Source: Paenibacillus soyae
Lineage (GTDB): Bacteria > Bacillota > Bacilli > Paenibacillales > Paenibacillaceae
NCBI RefSeq assembly: GCF_024623455.1
Contig: NZ_JANIPJ010000013.1
Location: forward strand, 151,830-215,829
DNA: 64,000 nt
Direction: 5' to 3'
The notes beneath the pieces are model-generated. The model did no database searches. It saw only the letters and a program-made list of their open reading frames with translations, and had not been told where the DNA came from. A program made the translations under genes and the position numbers. Of this stretch, positions 8,454-16,690 are shown piece by piece (position 1 is the first letter of the stretch; each line of letters begins with the position of its first letter).

Positions 8454-9341
8454 GTGTTCCAAAAAAGTAAAAAGTTAATTTGTGCCGAGATGATGGCGAA
8501 GCATCAGGAGATATTCCGATGCCCATTGTGTGAAAAACCGATGCAAGTCATCGATTTACAGCGTTTAGTATGCAGCAATCAGCATTGTTTTGATATAGCA
8601 AAGCATGGATATGTCAACTTATTGTCCAGGAGTATTCGAACGAAATATGATAAAAGAATCTTTGAGAACAGGAGATTAATCAGCAAAAGCGGTTTGTTCA
8701 ATCCGTTATATGCCGCGGTAAGTCAAATTATATGGAATCAACAATCAAGCAATGAGCCCATAAGCATACTAGATGCAGGGTGTGGAGAAGGGTCGCACTT
8801 AAATAGCATACAAGCCGAGTTAAAACGAGAAAAACCGAGTGCGTTGTTGGCTGTAGGGATCGATATTTCAAAAGAGGGAATAAGTTTTGCCGCATCAGAA
8901 AATTCAGATACGATCTGGTGTGTCGCGGACCTTGCAAACGGCCCGTTTTCCAATCAATCGTTCAAATTCATTCTGAACATTCTTTCACCAGCCAATTATT
9001 CCGAATTCCAGAGATTAATAAGTGACAATGGTTTGGTCATTAAAGTCGTCCCTGGCCAGGATTATCTAAAAGAATTAAGAGATATCTTCTATAAGGGATC
9101 CGATAAGCAGACTTATTCAAATGCTCGCACAATTAGCCACTTCAACAAACATTTCCATTTGTCGGATGTTGAAAGTATCGGCTATCAAGCGAACTTGAGT
9201 GAACGTCTAATCGAACCATTGCTTGGAATGACGCCATTATCATGGGGGACTTCCGGGGAACGCATAGAAAAAGTTCATCAGTTGAATCTAAAACAAGTCA
9301 CGATGGACTTTAAGATTCTGATCGGATCGGTAAGAAATTAA
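8454..9341 (+). CDS. rlmA: 23S rRNA (guanine-N1) methyltransferase, RlmA family
   Basis: A 295-residue SAM enzyme. The N-terminal zinc module has C23-x2-C26 and C40-x3-H44, as in RlmA, with the family phrase AKHGYVNLL next. The SAM pocket ILDAGCGEGSHL lies near 105-115. RlmA-type enzymes methylate G745 or G748 in the exit-tunnel hairpin 35 of 23S rRNA. The G748 branch (TlrB, RlmA-II) confers tylosin/mycinamicin resistance, and a Gram-positive host plus the upstream leader make that branch more likely. Start GTG 8454, behind AGAGGG. Transcription and translation are probably drug-inducible through the attenuator. Confidence 0.85.
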   Translation: MFQKSKKLICAEMMAKHQEIFRCPLCEKPMQVIDLQRLVCSNQHCFDIAKHGYVNLLSRSIRTKYDKRIFENRRLISKSGLFNPLYAAVSQIIWNQQSSNEPISILDAGCGEGSHLNSIQAELKREKPSALLAVGIDISKEGISFAASENSDTIWCVADLANGPFSNQSFKFILNILSPANYSEFQRLISDNGLVIKVVPGQDYLKELRDIFYKGSDKQTYSNARTISHFNKHFHLSDVESIGYQANLSERLIEPLLGMTPLSWGTSGERIEKVHQLNLKQVTMDFKILIGSVRN

Positions 9342-9397
9342 ACCGCATGATGAAATCGTTAAGCTGATGTAGGTACGATAGCTGAATAAAACCTTTC

Positions 9398-9428
9398 GCA
9401 GCTGGTCATTCGATCGGCTGCTTTTTTT
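9398..9428 (+). terminator. Terminator after rlmA
   Basis: A GCAGCTGGTC...GATCGGCTGC ten-pair hairpin with a four-base loop, followed by seven T. Confidence 0.75.
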
Positions 9429-9545
9429 AATTAAATTTATCAGCAGCATGATTTTAAAAAAACTCTACCAAACATAGCGAGAGTCTTCTTGGTACAATCT
9501 TGTTATTAATTAGTTGCGAGGTGACTTAGGGTGGGAGGAGAAAAC

Positions 9546-10070
9546 GTGCACTCCATAAAAAAATCAGTAACCGTCTATCTCGTCTCTGGTCCGCTTGGTG
9601 TCGGGAAGTCAACGCTTTCCAAGATTCTAGCTAGTTCAATGAAACAATGTGTCTTGATTGAAGGTGACCTTCTTCTCCATGTCTACCAGGGGGAGAGCGA
9701 GCCTCCTTGGGAGGAGCGACTTCGATTGGCATGGCTTAATATCGCTGCGGTAACACGAAATTTTGTGCTGAGCGGGCTGGACGTGGTTATTGATTTCGTC
9801 GTCGAAGACGAACTTCAATGGTTTTCCGATCAACTATCAGATCTCGGGGCGACTCTCCACTATGTTGTGTTACATGCCGAACCGGACACCCTTTCCGCTC
9901 GACTCCATCAGCGAGGGGATGCGCAGTACATCCAACGCTCGCTATTCCTTCGGAATAAGCTGACAGCGTCGCCGACCAATGAGCCATACTTATTGGACAC
10001 CGATGATAAGACGCCGGTCGAGCTTGTTGAAGAAATCATAAGAAGTCCCAGATTCCGAATGCAGGGCTAG
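9546..10070 (+). CDS. P-loop kinase of AAA_33/zeta-like type
   Basis: A small ATP-binding kinase-like protein of about 174 residues with Walker A SGPLGVGKST near the N terminus, an acidic DFVVEDE stretch in place of Walker B, and a lid region SARLHQRGDAQ. Such stand-alone kinases phosphorylate small metabolites or drugs; the substrate is not readable here. The GTG at 9546 has gggaggag at ideal spacing; a GTG at 9531 overlaps that site and is less likely. It is followed by a gene of unknown function 14 bases on. Confidence 0.7.
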   Translation: MHSIKKSVTVYLVSGPLGVGKSTLSKILASSMKQCVLIEGDLLLHVYQGESEPPWEERLRLAWLNIAAVTRNFVLSGLDVVIDFVVEDELQWFSDQLSDLGATLHYVVLHAEPDTLSARLHQRGDAQYIQRSLFLRNKLTASPTNEPYLLDTDDKTPVELVEEIIRSPRFRMQG

Positions 10071-10084
10071 GGAGGTCCTAATAG

Positions 10085-10708
10085 ATGGGAGCGAATTTTT
10101 CAGCGGTTATAGAACATAATTTTCGAAACAGGGATAGCCTCGATAAATTTCTTGAGGAATTGAATACGAGGACAGACCTCTTTCCGACTATCCATGAGTT
10201 AACAAATAGTGCAAATGCCGAGTGGGAGTGGTCAAGGCGACTTGACTTGCCCCTAACCTTTGGAACGCGAACAACGAATTGGATTGCGGATATGAAAAGA
10301 AAAGTAGATGAAGCTAAATTGCACCAGAGCTACAAGTACTCGACGATTTGGGAAGAGCTTACCGTGGAGAAAACCATTAGCTTAAAAGCTCCCGGTTCCA
10401 TTCTCGAAATGGAATTTAACCCCCATATATTAGAACTCTCATCTTATATAAGATGGCGAGCCTTTCTACTGGATAATGATCTTAGGAAGATCTGCAAAGA
10501 GCTTTGTTCCTATATGGATACCCGTTACTGTATATATATGTCGGATGAGTTTTGCGCAAGCGACTCGATATATGAAGGAAGAACAATGGGGCAGTATAGG
10601 GAAGAATTGATGAGAAGATTCGGAGAATCCAAGCAAAATATAGCTGACATGTATAGAGAGATCGGGGACAGCTGGGAAACGGAAGGGTATTTTATCGAGC
10701 GCTTCTAG
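10085..10708 (+). CDS. Hypothetical soluble protein
   Basis: A 207-residue soluble protein with no recognised domain. It is rich in aromatic and charged residues and has a long helical C terminus (YREELMRRFGESKQNIADMY). The start ATG 10085 sits behind gggaggtcc. It is close behind the kinase gene (14 bases) and ends in a terminator, so the two probably form an operon. The composition, with no signal peptide, suggests a cytoplasmic protein. Function unknown. Confidence 0.65.
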   Translation: MGANFSAVIEHNFRNRDSLDKFLEELNTRTDLFPTIHELTNSANAEWEWSRRLDLPLTFGTRTTNWIADMKRKVDEAKLHQSYKYSTIWEELTVEKTISLKAPGSILEMEFNPHILELSSYIRWRAFLLDNDLRKICKELCSYMDTRYCIYMSDEFCASDSIYEGRTMGQYREELMRRFGESKQNIADMYREIGDSWETEGYFIERF

Positions 10709-10841
10709 GCAGCACAGCGGCAGACGATCGACGACATGACGGCAGCCGCCAGCTGCCGTCGTATCAATGGTTCTGGCACCTGATGTTGCCAACGATGACG
10801 TTAAATGCTTTAATAACGGCAAACAAAGCGGTAATGGATGC

Positions 10842-10875
10842 AGATCCAAGCTCGTGCGCGGGCTTGGGTCTTTTT
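10842..10875 (+). terminator. Terminator before the HAD gene
   Basis: A GATCCAAGC/GCTTGGGTC stem with a short GC loop, followed by five T. Confidence 0.75.
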
Positions 10876-10917
10876 CGTATTCCGAATGATGGATCACAAG
10901 AGAATGCCATTTGTCGG

Positions 10918-10946
10918 TTGACCCCACCACGATAAGGGAGTATTAT
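10918..10946 (+). promoter_or_regulatory. Sigma-A type promoter for the HAD hydrolase
   Basis: TTGACC (10918-10923), a 17-base spacer, then TATTAT (10941-10946), 35 bases upstream of the ATG. Confidence 0.6.
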
Positions 10947-10980
10947 TTTACCAATTTAACTTGTTGAAGGGAGGATATCG

Positions 10981-11778
10981 ATGGTTAATATTCAGGCCAT
11001 TGTACTGGACTTGGACGGAACCCTGCTCGGAAGCGATAAATCCGTATCTCCTAGAAATTATGAGGCTGTGAAGAGGTGTCATGATTCCGGCATTCCTATC
11101 CTTATTGCAACGGCGCGGCCGCCTAGAGCGGCTAATCATTTTCTGAAGAAGTTTCCTTTCGCAGACTACATGATCTATTACAACGGCGCTTTAGTGACAT
11201 GCCAGTCCAAGCAATATGAGCGGCACTTCAGCATCCCTATGGAGATTAGCCAACAGATTACTCCATTCATCGGGGGTCGTGCGCCTCACTCGATAATCTC
11301 TTACGAGGTTAATGATTTATGGTATACGTGCAGCCCCGTTCCCGACTCCCAGTGCGCTTCACTCGGAATCCGCCCGACGGACCCGAAGCCCCAGGTTGTG
11401 GATCAAGAATTTATTCATACTCTTTCTCCGACGAAAATATTGGTACTAGGCTGCAGCACGACCTGGGGGGAGATAGTCGAGCGGTTCGGCGACTATGTGA
11501 ACGTCATCGCAACCGATGAGGGATTGTTGGTTCAAATCATGCAAAAATCGGCCTCCAAGGAAAACGCCGTGCAAGGCGTGCTGAACGAAATCGGAGTGAA
11601 ACCAGAGCATGTCATGGTGTTCGGGGATGACTTTAACGATTTGGGTCTATTCCAAATATCCGGCTTTCCGGTTGCCATGGAGAATGCAATCATGGAACTT
11701 AAAAGTTACGCGGCCCACATAACCGACTCCAATGACAATGATGGTGTAGCTGCTGCTCTTGAGCGATTTGTGTTGTAA
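10981..11778 (+). CDS. Cof-type HAD-IIB phosphatase
   Basis: A 265-residue Cof/YidA-like sugar- or cofactor-phosphate hydrolase. Motif I is LDLDGTLL (nucleophile Asp10, acid Asp12), motif II ATARPPRA, and motif IV GDDFNDLGLF. The C2-type cap domain lies between residues about 85 and 190. Mg-dependent dephosphorylation of small phosphometabolites is the family role, usually with broad specificity. It has a clear promoter and the ribosome site gaagggagg, and is monocistronic, converging on the membrane-protein gene downstream. Confidence 0.88.
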   Translation: MVNIQAIVLDLDGTLLGSDKSVSPRNYEAVKRCHDSGIPILIATARPPRAANHFLKKFPFADYMIYYNGALVTCQSKQYERHFSIPMEISQQITPFIGGRAPHSIISYEVNDLWYTCSPVPDSQCASLGIRPTDPKPQVVDQEFIHTLSPTKILVLGCSTTWGEIVERFGDYVNVIATDEGLLVQIMQKSASKENAVQGVLNEIGVKPEHVMVFGDDFNDLGLFQISGFPVAMENAIMELKSYAAHITDSNDNDGVAAALERFVL

Positions 11779-11792
11779 TCAACGCAAATCGT

Positions 11793-12638
11793 TCATATTC
11801 GGGTTTCGGCCCTGAATCGCTCCAGCTTGCGACTGCTCGCAGATACCAGCCACAGAACGGTGCAGCAGCATGGCCCATAGAGAAGCCAGTATTGCCATTG
11901 CGGCACCAAGATCTTCAAAATGCCGATCTGCAAAAGGGAAATATGCGCCGCGAAGATGACAAGCAGCGTTGCCGCTCTCTTCCAAGGACGACGCGTCGCG
12001 GTTACGCCCGCGGCAAAGACTATCGCTTTGAAGACGCCGTATATCGAGGAGAAAAAAATATCGTCATGATACGGATCTTCGAAAACGCCAATATGGAACA
12101 TCCGCATGCCAGCCAAAGCCATAAAGAAGACGAGCGTCCCCACGACACTCCACGCAAGCATCACAAGCGTCACAAACGGGATCGTACGGCTGCGGCCCGA
12201 CAGCCAAATCGGCCATTGTCGGGCGAACAGGAAGAATACGAGCATTGCGATGATCGTGTACGCCGTTCTCCACCAATGGTGCTCATAAACGCCCAGTTGA
12301 AGGAACGTCCATTCGACTCCCCCATAGGCAAATGCAAGACACGCCATCCACCGCCAGTTCAACCTATATACGGCTATGAAAGTGGCGGCTATGGGCACTG
12401 ACAACAGATTGGAGACAACGGCCCCCAAAACGCTGTCATAGTAGGGGATTTTGACAAGGCCAGGGGAATAGCTGTAGCTATCGCTCCAGACGAAAATAAA
12501 AAATTCAAACAAGTAAATGAAACCGGAGAAGGCAAGCAGCAGGATCAACGGCCTCACCGTACGTTGTCGAAACAGCAATATGACAAAGGCGATCATGCTA
12601 ATCGCGACTAATAGCAGATAAGGTAAGAAGTTCGGCAT
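11793..12638 (-). CDS. Polytopic membrane protein of unknown function
   Basis: About 281 residues with seven or eight hydrophobic helices and a basic C terminus. The helix spacing resembles the CBO0543-like group of Firmicutes membrane proteins, but I cannot assign it firmly. The start ATG at 12638 follows gaaaaggga. A fragment of a near-identical second copy survives at 6893-6990, so the gene was duplicated or this locus recombined. It converges with the HAD gene. Confidence 0.65.
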   Translation of the reverse strand: MPNFLPYLLLVAISMIAFVILLFRQRTVRPLILLLAFSGFIYLFEFFIFVWSDSYSYSPGLVKIPYYDSVLGAVVSNLLSVPIAATFIAVYRLNWRWMACLAFAYGGVEWTFLQLGVYEHHWWRTAYTIIAMLVFFLFARQWPIWLSGRSRTIPFVTLVMLAWSVVGTLVFFMALAGMRMFHIGVFEDPYHDDIFFSSIYGVFKAIVFAAGVTATRRPWKRAATLLVIFAAHISLLQIGILKILVPQWQYWLLYGPCCCTVLWLVSASSRKLERFRAETRI

Positions 12639-12749
12639 AGGTCCCTTTTCCAAAAGTAGTTATTCCTATTTTAACCATGCTGGACGCGTAGTAGCCGCCC
12701 GTGCAACGTTTGATCGAAATGGAACGTCTCTAAACTAGAGGTGGTACAA

Positions 12750-13238
12750 ATGAGGAGAGCTATCCATATCTCAATCATCATCGGGTTAGTGCTTATTATT
12801 ATTTGTGGATGTGCTAAAGAGGATGCGAACGACGAAAAAATAGCGGAACAGTACGTTGAGAATCAAGGTTATATAATGACTTCGCGAAAGGGCGAGATTC
12901 ACCAGTACGTATTAGACAAAGGCATGCTATTAACAACGCATGATAGACAGATATGGGCCGTTCAAAAAGAAGAACCCGAGAAGTATCTCGGGAAAGAAAT
13001 AACCCTATACGGTTTTACAGTGAACAACCATCCGCTAGGAAAAATATATAACAGGGAAACCAACGTCTCTGTCATGGTTTGCGAAGGCAAAGTCATTGGA
13101 GGGACCTCCTTCCCGGTTCAAGAAGAATTGCTTTTACTTGGGGCGCCTTATTCGCTTGACGGCAGGACATTGGAGGAGGTTAAAGGAGTTTCGTATCAAG
13201 AATGGACGGAAGGCTGGGACAAGAAATACGGTAACTAG
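12750..13238 (+). CDS. Putative lipoprotein
   Basis: A 162-residue protein with a type II signal: a basic MRRA start, a hydrophobic run, then the lipobox ICGCA with Cys near residue 22. The mature part is hydrophilic and shows no recognised domain. The ATG at 12750 is preceded by tagaggtgg; a GTG three codons earlier lies inside that site. It should be anchored to the outer face of the membrane. Stand-alone gene, function unknown. Confidence 0.7.
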   Translation: MRRAIHISIIIGLVLIIICGCAKEDANDEKIAEQYVENQGYIMTSRKGEIHQYVLDKGMLLTTHDRQIWAVQKEEPEKYLGKEITLYGFTVNNHPLGKIYNRETNVSVMVCEGKVIGGTSFPVQEELLLLGAPYSLDGRTLEEVKGVSYQEWTEGWDKKYGN

Positions 13239-13247
13239 CATTCATTA

Positions 13248-13730
13248 TTAGATTCTATAATCAAAATGACCACATGCGGCAGGAATAGAGCCTGTACGTA
13301 TCCATTCCACAGCCTGCAGCACGAGGGGCGATGAATTGCGGGAAGTTACTTCATCAAGAGACAGCCAAACAGCCCCGTTGGAATCTTGCCCTTCAAACGA
13401 TTCAATGGCTTTCGTTGTCTCCTCTGAATCAACATCAACTTCATATAAAATGGCAATATGATGTACACGTTCTGCTGTATTGTCTCGTAATGTCCACATC
13501 ACTGAGAAGTCACAAACCCCAATATTTTTAAGCTTTCGAACGGTATGTCCCGTTTCTTCGCGGAGTTCCCTTATGATTCCCTGCTCTAAGGTTTCCGTCT
13601 TTTCTAACCGACCGCCAGGCAAGTCATATTTACCTGTGTAAGGACCTAAGATTTTTTGGATAACTAACATACAGTTATTAACCACACATATTCCATAAAC
13701 CCCTATATGCCGATAAAAATTGTCGTTCAT
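13248..13730 (-). CDS. NUDIX hydrolase
   Basis: About 160 residues with a complete Nudix box (GGRLEKTETLEQGIIREL then REETGH), so probably a Mg-dependent hydrolase of a nucleoside-diphosphate-linked compound; which one is unknown. The ATG at 13730 lies one base after the stop of the WG-repeat gene, so translation is probably coupled and the two form an operon. An in-frame ATG at 13760 lies inside the upstream gene. Confidence 0.85.
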   Translation of the reverse strand: MNDNFYRHIGVYGICVVNNCMLVIQKILGPYTGKYDLPGGRLEKTETLEQGIIRELREETGHTVRKLKNIGVCDFSVMWTLRDNTAERVHHIAILYEVDVDSEETTKAIESFEGQDSNGAVWLSLDEVTSRNSSPLVLQAVEWIRTGSIPAACGHFDYRI

Positions 13731-13731
13731 A

Positions 13732-15051
13732 TCACTCGTCCTGCCTCCAATAAACGGCATGAACCGTTTGGCCGCCTCTAAACCCGCGGATTCCGTTCTC
13801 GATTTCGCTTCTTACTGTAGCGAGCATTTCCTCATCCAAGGACTGGAGTACCTCTTCAATGGCAAGTTCTGTAATAACCTGTTCGTAAGATAGAGTCCGG
13901 GGCGGGACATCGATCCAAAGAGACAGCTCTTCGCTAAATGCCTGGAGATGATCGCCGTACTGTTTGACTATCGATTCGACCCTTGCTTTATCGCTTATAC
14001 CGGCGGTCTCGAACGCTTCTTTCATCTGCAACCAATGCTTGTTTAGAGCCAGGAGGGCATGTCGTACATGCTCACCGGACCGGGGATGTGTGATTTTAAC
14101 CGCTACGGAGGCAAGGCCCTCGGAAAAGAAGGTAATCGTCTCATTTGCCGGCACGAGCTTCCAGTTGCCTTGTTTATCAACAAATCCCGTACGATCCTCG
14201 GTTCGAACAAAGGCTAATCCTTCATGAAACGAGCGTGCCTCAAGAAACCGCGGCGGGATAGCCCAATTACCTGTAGAATCCAAGTAGCCCCACAGATGAT
14301 CGGCTTTAGCTGCTGCGAGACCCTCTTGGAAGTCCTGCGCTTCCGTTAGTAGAGGCTGGACGACCCACAAACCTGCTTTGTTGATGAAGCCTTGTCTGCC
14401 GCCGACATCTACTCGCGCTAAGCCTTCGGAGAAATGGTACGCGAAATCGAATTGAAAGGGAATCACTAGATTTCCTTGCGCGTCGATATAACCATCCTTA
14501 TTCCCACTGCGCACGGCAGCCAAGGATTCGTGATAGGTGAAGAATCGGTCCCATTCTAACGCGATGGTAAGGGTCCCTTCTTTATTGATCTGCCCATACT
14601 TTCCGTTCATTCCGACACAGGCTGTACCGCCAAAAAAGGGCATAGCTTCGTCGTAGGCGTATGGAATCACAAGGCGCCCTTCGAGATCGATGAAGCCGTA
14701 TTTATTTTGAACTGCGACGGCTGCTCGATCTTCCGTAAACCGAAGGCTGTTATCAAACTCAAAGCCTGTGATTGGCTTTCCATCACGATCGATAAAGGCT
14801 CTTTTTCCATCGTCACGGCTCACAATGGCCAAGCCCTGCCAATAATCGCCGATCCAATCGTAACGATCGCTGGTTCTTTGTCCGCTAGCATCAATGAAGT
14901 ACCATCTTCCGCGCTCGCTCACGCGCGCCCTTCCTTCCTGGAATGGAAACGCGATTTCGAATTGCGGCTCGATGACATACTCCTCTTGCATATTCACATA
15001 ACCATACTGGGTATCCTTCGGCATTCCATATTGATTAAATGAATGTCGCAT
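13732..15051 (-). CDS. WG-repeat protein
   Basis: A 439-residue protein made of about seven or eight WG/KWG repeats (pattern KYGFIDLEGRLVIPYAYDE, repeated with GYIDAQGNLVIP, GFINKAGLWVVQP and GYLDSTGNWAIPP) up to residue about 320, then a helical C-terminal domain of about 110 residues. WG repeats form beta-rich binding modules of uncertain role. No signal peptide, so probably cytoplasmic. Start ATG 15051 behind ggggaacaagag. It is translationally linked to the NUDIX gene. Confidence 0.85.
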   Translation of the reverse strand: MRHSFNQYGMPKDTQYGYVNMQEEYVIEPQFEIAFPFQEGRARVSERGRWYFIDASGQRTSDRYDWIGDYWQGLAIVSRDDGKRAFIDRDGKPITGFEFDNSLRFTEDRAAVAVQNKYGFIDLEGRLVIPYAYDEAMPFFGGTACVGMNGKYGQINKEGTLTIALEWDRFFTYHESLAAVRSGNKDGYIDAQGNLVIPFQFDFAYHFSEGLARVDVGGRQGFINKAGLWVVQPLLTEAQDFQEGLAAAKADHLWGYLDSTGNWAIPPRFLEARSFHEGLAFVRTEDRTGFVDKQGNWKLVPANETITFFSEGLASVAVKITHPRSGEHVRHALLALNKHWLQMKEAFETAGISDKARVESIVKQYGDHLQAFSEELSLWIDVPPRTLSYEQVITELAIEEVLQSLDEEMLATVRSEIENGIRGFRGGQTVHAVYWRQDE

Positions 15052-15286
15052 CTCTTGTTCCCCTTCTGTCCAGATAGATTCTTTCGGGTCTAGTAATATT
15101 CCAAATTGTATATTACCATATTTTAGAATAGGAGAATGAAGGTATCAAGTATTGAGGTTAATGGTTATTTTTCACATATCCAAGAATGAGGTGATACTCA
15201 TCACTCGTATCATTTTCTATGTCTGTATTGCAGCGGTTTTTGTCTAAAGAATAACGAAAACCAACCCGGAAAGAGGTGGCATTGAA

Positions 15287-15568
15287 TTGCGGGTTTTGGT
15301 AACTTGCTTAATCGTGGTGTTATTGTTAACAAGCTGCAACAATTATCGGGAAACCTTCATTATGGAAGGTGAAATAACATTCATAGATGCCGAAAAAAAT
15401 CAAATGGATATTAACGGCCAGTCCATATACGCGGACAACATTTCTAAATATGAGATAGGTCAAAAAGTAAAGGTTACGTTAATTGATACAACCAGCCAAG
15501 ATGACTGGGACCCCGAGGATTTCAAAGTGAAGGAAATCGTGGTCATAGATTTAAACGAGGAACGCTAG
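15287..15568 (+). CDS. Small lipoprotein (DUF3221-like)
   Basis: A 93-residue protein starting at TTG 15287 behind aaagaggtgg. The signal ends in the lipobox LLLTSC, with Cys at about residue 17. The short mature part (EGEITFIDAEKNQMDING, then IGQKVKVTL) resembles an OB-fold-like DUF3221 domain. The fold suggestion is tentative. An extracytoplasmic lipid-anchored location is likely. Confidence 0.65.
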   Translation: MRVLVTCLIVVLLLTSCNNYRETFIMEGEITFIDAEKNQMDINGQSIYADNISKYEIGQKVKVTLIDTTSQDDWDPEDFKVKEIVVIDLNEER

Positions 15569-15619
15569 CGCTGAAGCGTTAGTGAAATCACTATTTCAAA
15601 ATGAAGGGACAGTACTAAC

Positions 15620-15988
15620 ATGGAAAATGTATCGATTGAAGATAGATCGGAATCAATTAATTCTTTACAATCGACAGTCCGCAAGCTCGAAAATGCCTTG
15701 TCACAGATGACTCAAAATGGCTCAAGTACAACCCTTGTAAAGAAAAGACTTAAAGCTGTTTCCATAGGGCTATCCATGTTAGAACATGTTTGGAATAAAA
15801 AACCACACCAATTCACTAAGGAAGAATTAGCGGAAGCTCGTGATACTATTACCCGCCTATTTCCCTCGATTGAAAACAGTTATGCGAAGTCAAAGGCGGG
15901 AAGTCCCCAAAAAACGCTTTTAGAAAGAAGAATGAGAGCGTTGGAATTAGCTATTCAGGCGATTGACAACTCCGAGATGGATCTTTAG
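15620..15988 (+). CDS. Hypothetical helical protein
   Basis: A 122-residue, highly charged, predominantly helical protein with heptad-like spacing in the first 45 residues (SINSLQSTVRKLENALSQM) and a second helical region at the C terminus. No domain recognised. Its stop TAG overlaps the GTG of the following tiny lipobox-containing ORF. The ribosome site aagggac is moderate. Confidence 0.6.
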   Translation: MENVSIEDRSESINSLQSTVRKLENALSQMTQNGSSTTLVKKRLKAVSIGLSMLEHVWNKKPHQFTKEELAEARDTITRLFPSIENSYAKSKAGSPQKTLLERRMRALELAIQAIDNSEMDL

Positions 15989-16062
15989 TGAAACGGGGCA
16001 TTATCAAACTGCTTGGAATTGTTGTCATTTGCCTGGGCTTATTATTAGGGTGTAATTATTGA
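15988..16062 (+). CDS. Tiny lipobox peptide (24 aa)
   Basis: GTG 15988 overlaps the previous stop by one base and opens a 24-codon frame, MKRGIIKLLGIVVICLGLLLGCNY. It has a basic start, a hydrophobic run and a lipobox (LLLGC) only three residues from the end. It is either a real lipid-anchored micropeptide or the 5' stub of a truncated lipoprotein. Coupling to the upstream gene is the main argument for translation. Confidence 0.4.
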   Translation: MKRGIIKLLGIVVICLGLLLGCNY

Positions 16063-16141
16063 TGAGGAAGGCGGACCCAATTCTCATATGACCTGGTGGG
16101 GGAATTAGCTAGCAGTGTGTAAACGAACGGGGACGTTCCAT

Positions 16142-16178
16142 AACAGCAGCAGTCAAGCCGAGCTTGGCCGCTGCTGTT
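16142..16178. terminator. Hairpin between convergent genes
   Basis: AACAGCAGC/GCTGCTGTT arms with an inner CAAGC/GCTTG pair. Position between converging genes suggests termination, but neither strand has a good T run. Confidence 0.35.
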
Positions 16179-16201
16179 CTATCTTCAAGGGAGTTGCCCG
16201 A

Positions 16202-16534
16202 TTACAGCCCGTCGAACCCGTACTCTCGTTCCACTCGGCAGATGCGAACCTTGTACTGCTTATACCATTCCTGCTTGCCTTTGTGTTGAGCCGCCTGATG
16301 GGCTTCGTCGCGCTTCCAGCTGCTGATCGCGTCCAGGCTCTCCCAATACGAAACCGTGATCCCCTCGCCCGAGGCGTCTCTTACGCTTTCGACGCCAAGG
16401 AACCCCGGCTGCCGCCGCGCCAGCTCCTCCATCCGATCCGCCATACTTCCATATCCATTATCCCCGTCCGTGCGCTTGCTATAGAAGATCACCGCGTAGT
16501 AGGGGGTTTTCCTTACTTGGCTGCCAGTTTCCAT
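16202..16534 (-). CDS. Antibiotic-biosynthesis-monooxygenase-like (ABM) protein
   Basis: A 110-residue dimeric ferredoxin-like fold protein of the ABM superfamily: YYAVIFYSKR at the first strand, MEELARRQPGFLGVES in the first helix/strand, then ITVSYWESLDAISSWK. Members act on small aromatic molecules, haem or autoinducers, or have no known activity. The ATG at 16534 is preceded by aaggag; more upstream in-frame codons lack a site. Divergent from the ROK regulator, with about 155 bases between. Confidence 0.8.
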   Translation of the reverse strand: METGSQVRKTPYYAVIFYSKRTDGDNGYGSMADRMEELARRQPGFLGVESVRDASGEGITVSYWESLDAISSWKRDEAHQAAQHKGKQEWYKQYKVRICRVEREYGFDGL

Positions 16535-16664
16535 TCCCGTCCATCTCCTTCGAGGTAGTTTGATTAAATCGATTATAGCTTGCTGCAATGGATAAGAAAA
16601 TGAACCGAAGGAAATTGATTTTTTTTGTTGCGCCAATGGCGCCGCTAAGTTATGATCGAGAAGA

Positions 16665-16686
16665 CTTATTAAACGCGTTTAAAAAG
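16665..16686. promoter_or_regulatory. Palindromic operator upstream of the ROK regulator
   Basis: TTAAACGCGTTTAA (16669-16682) is a perfect palindrome. The match extends to 22 bases, with CTT/AAG at the ends and one mismatched pair. It ends five bases before the putative TTG start. A regulator binding here would block the ROK-MFS transcript, so autoregulation is the simplest reading. Confidence 0.5.
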
Positions 16687-16690
16687 TGTC

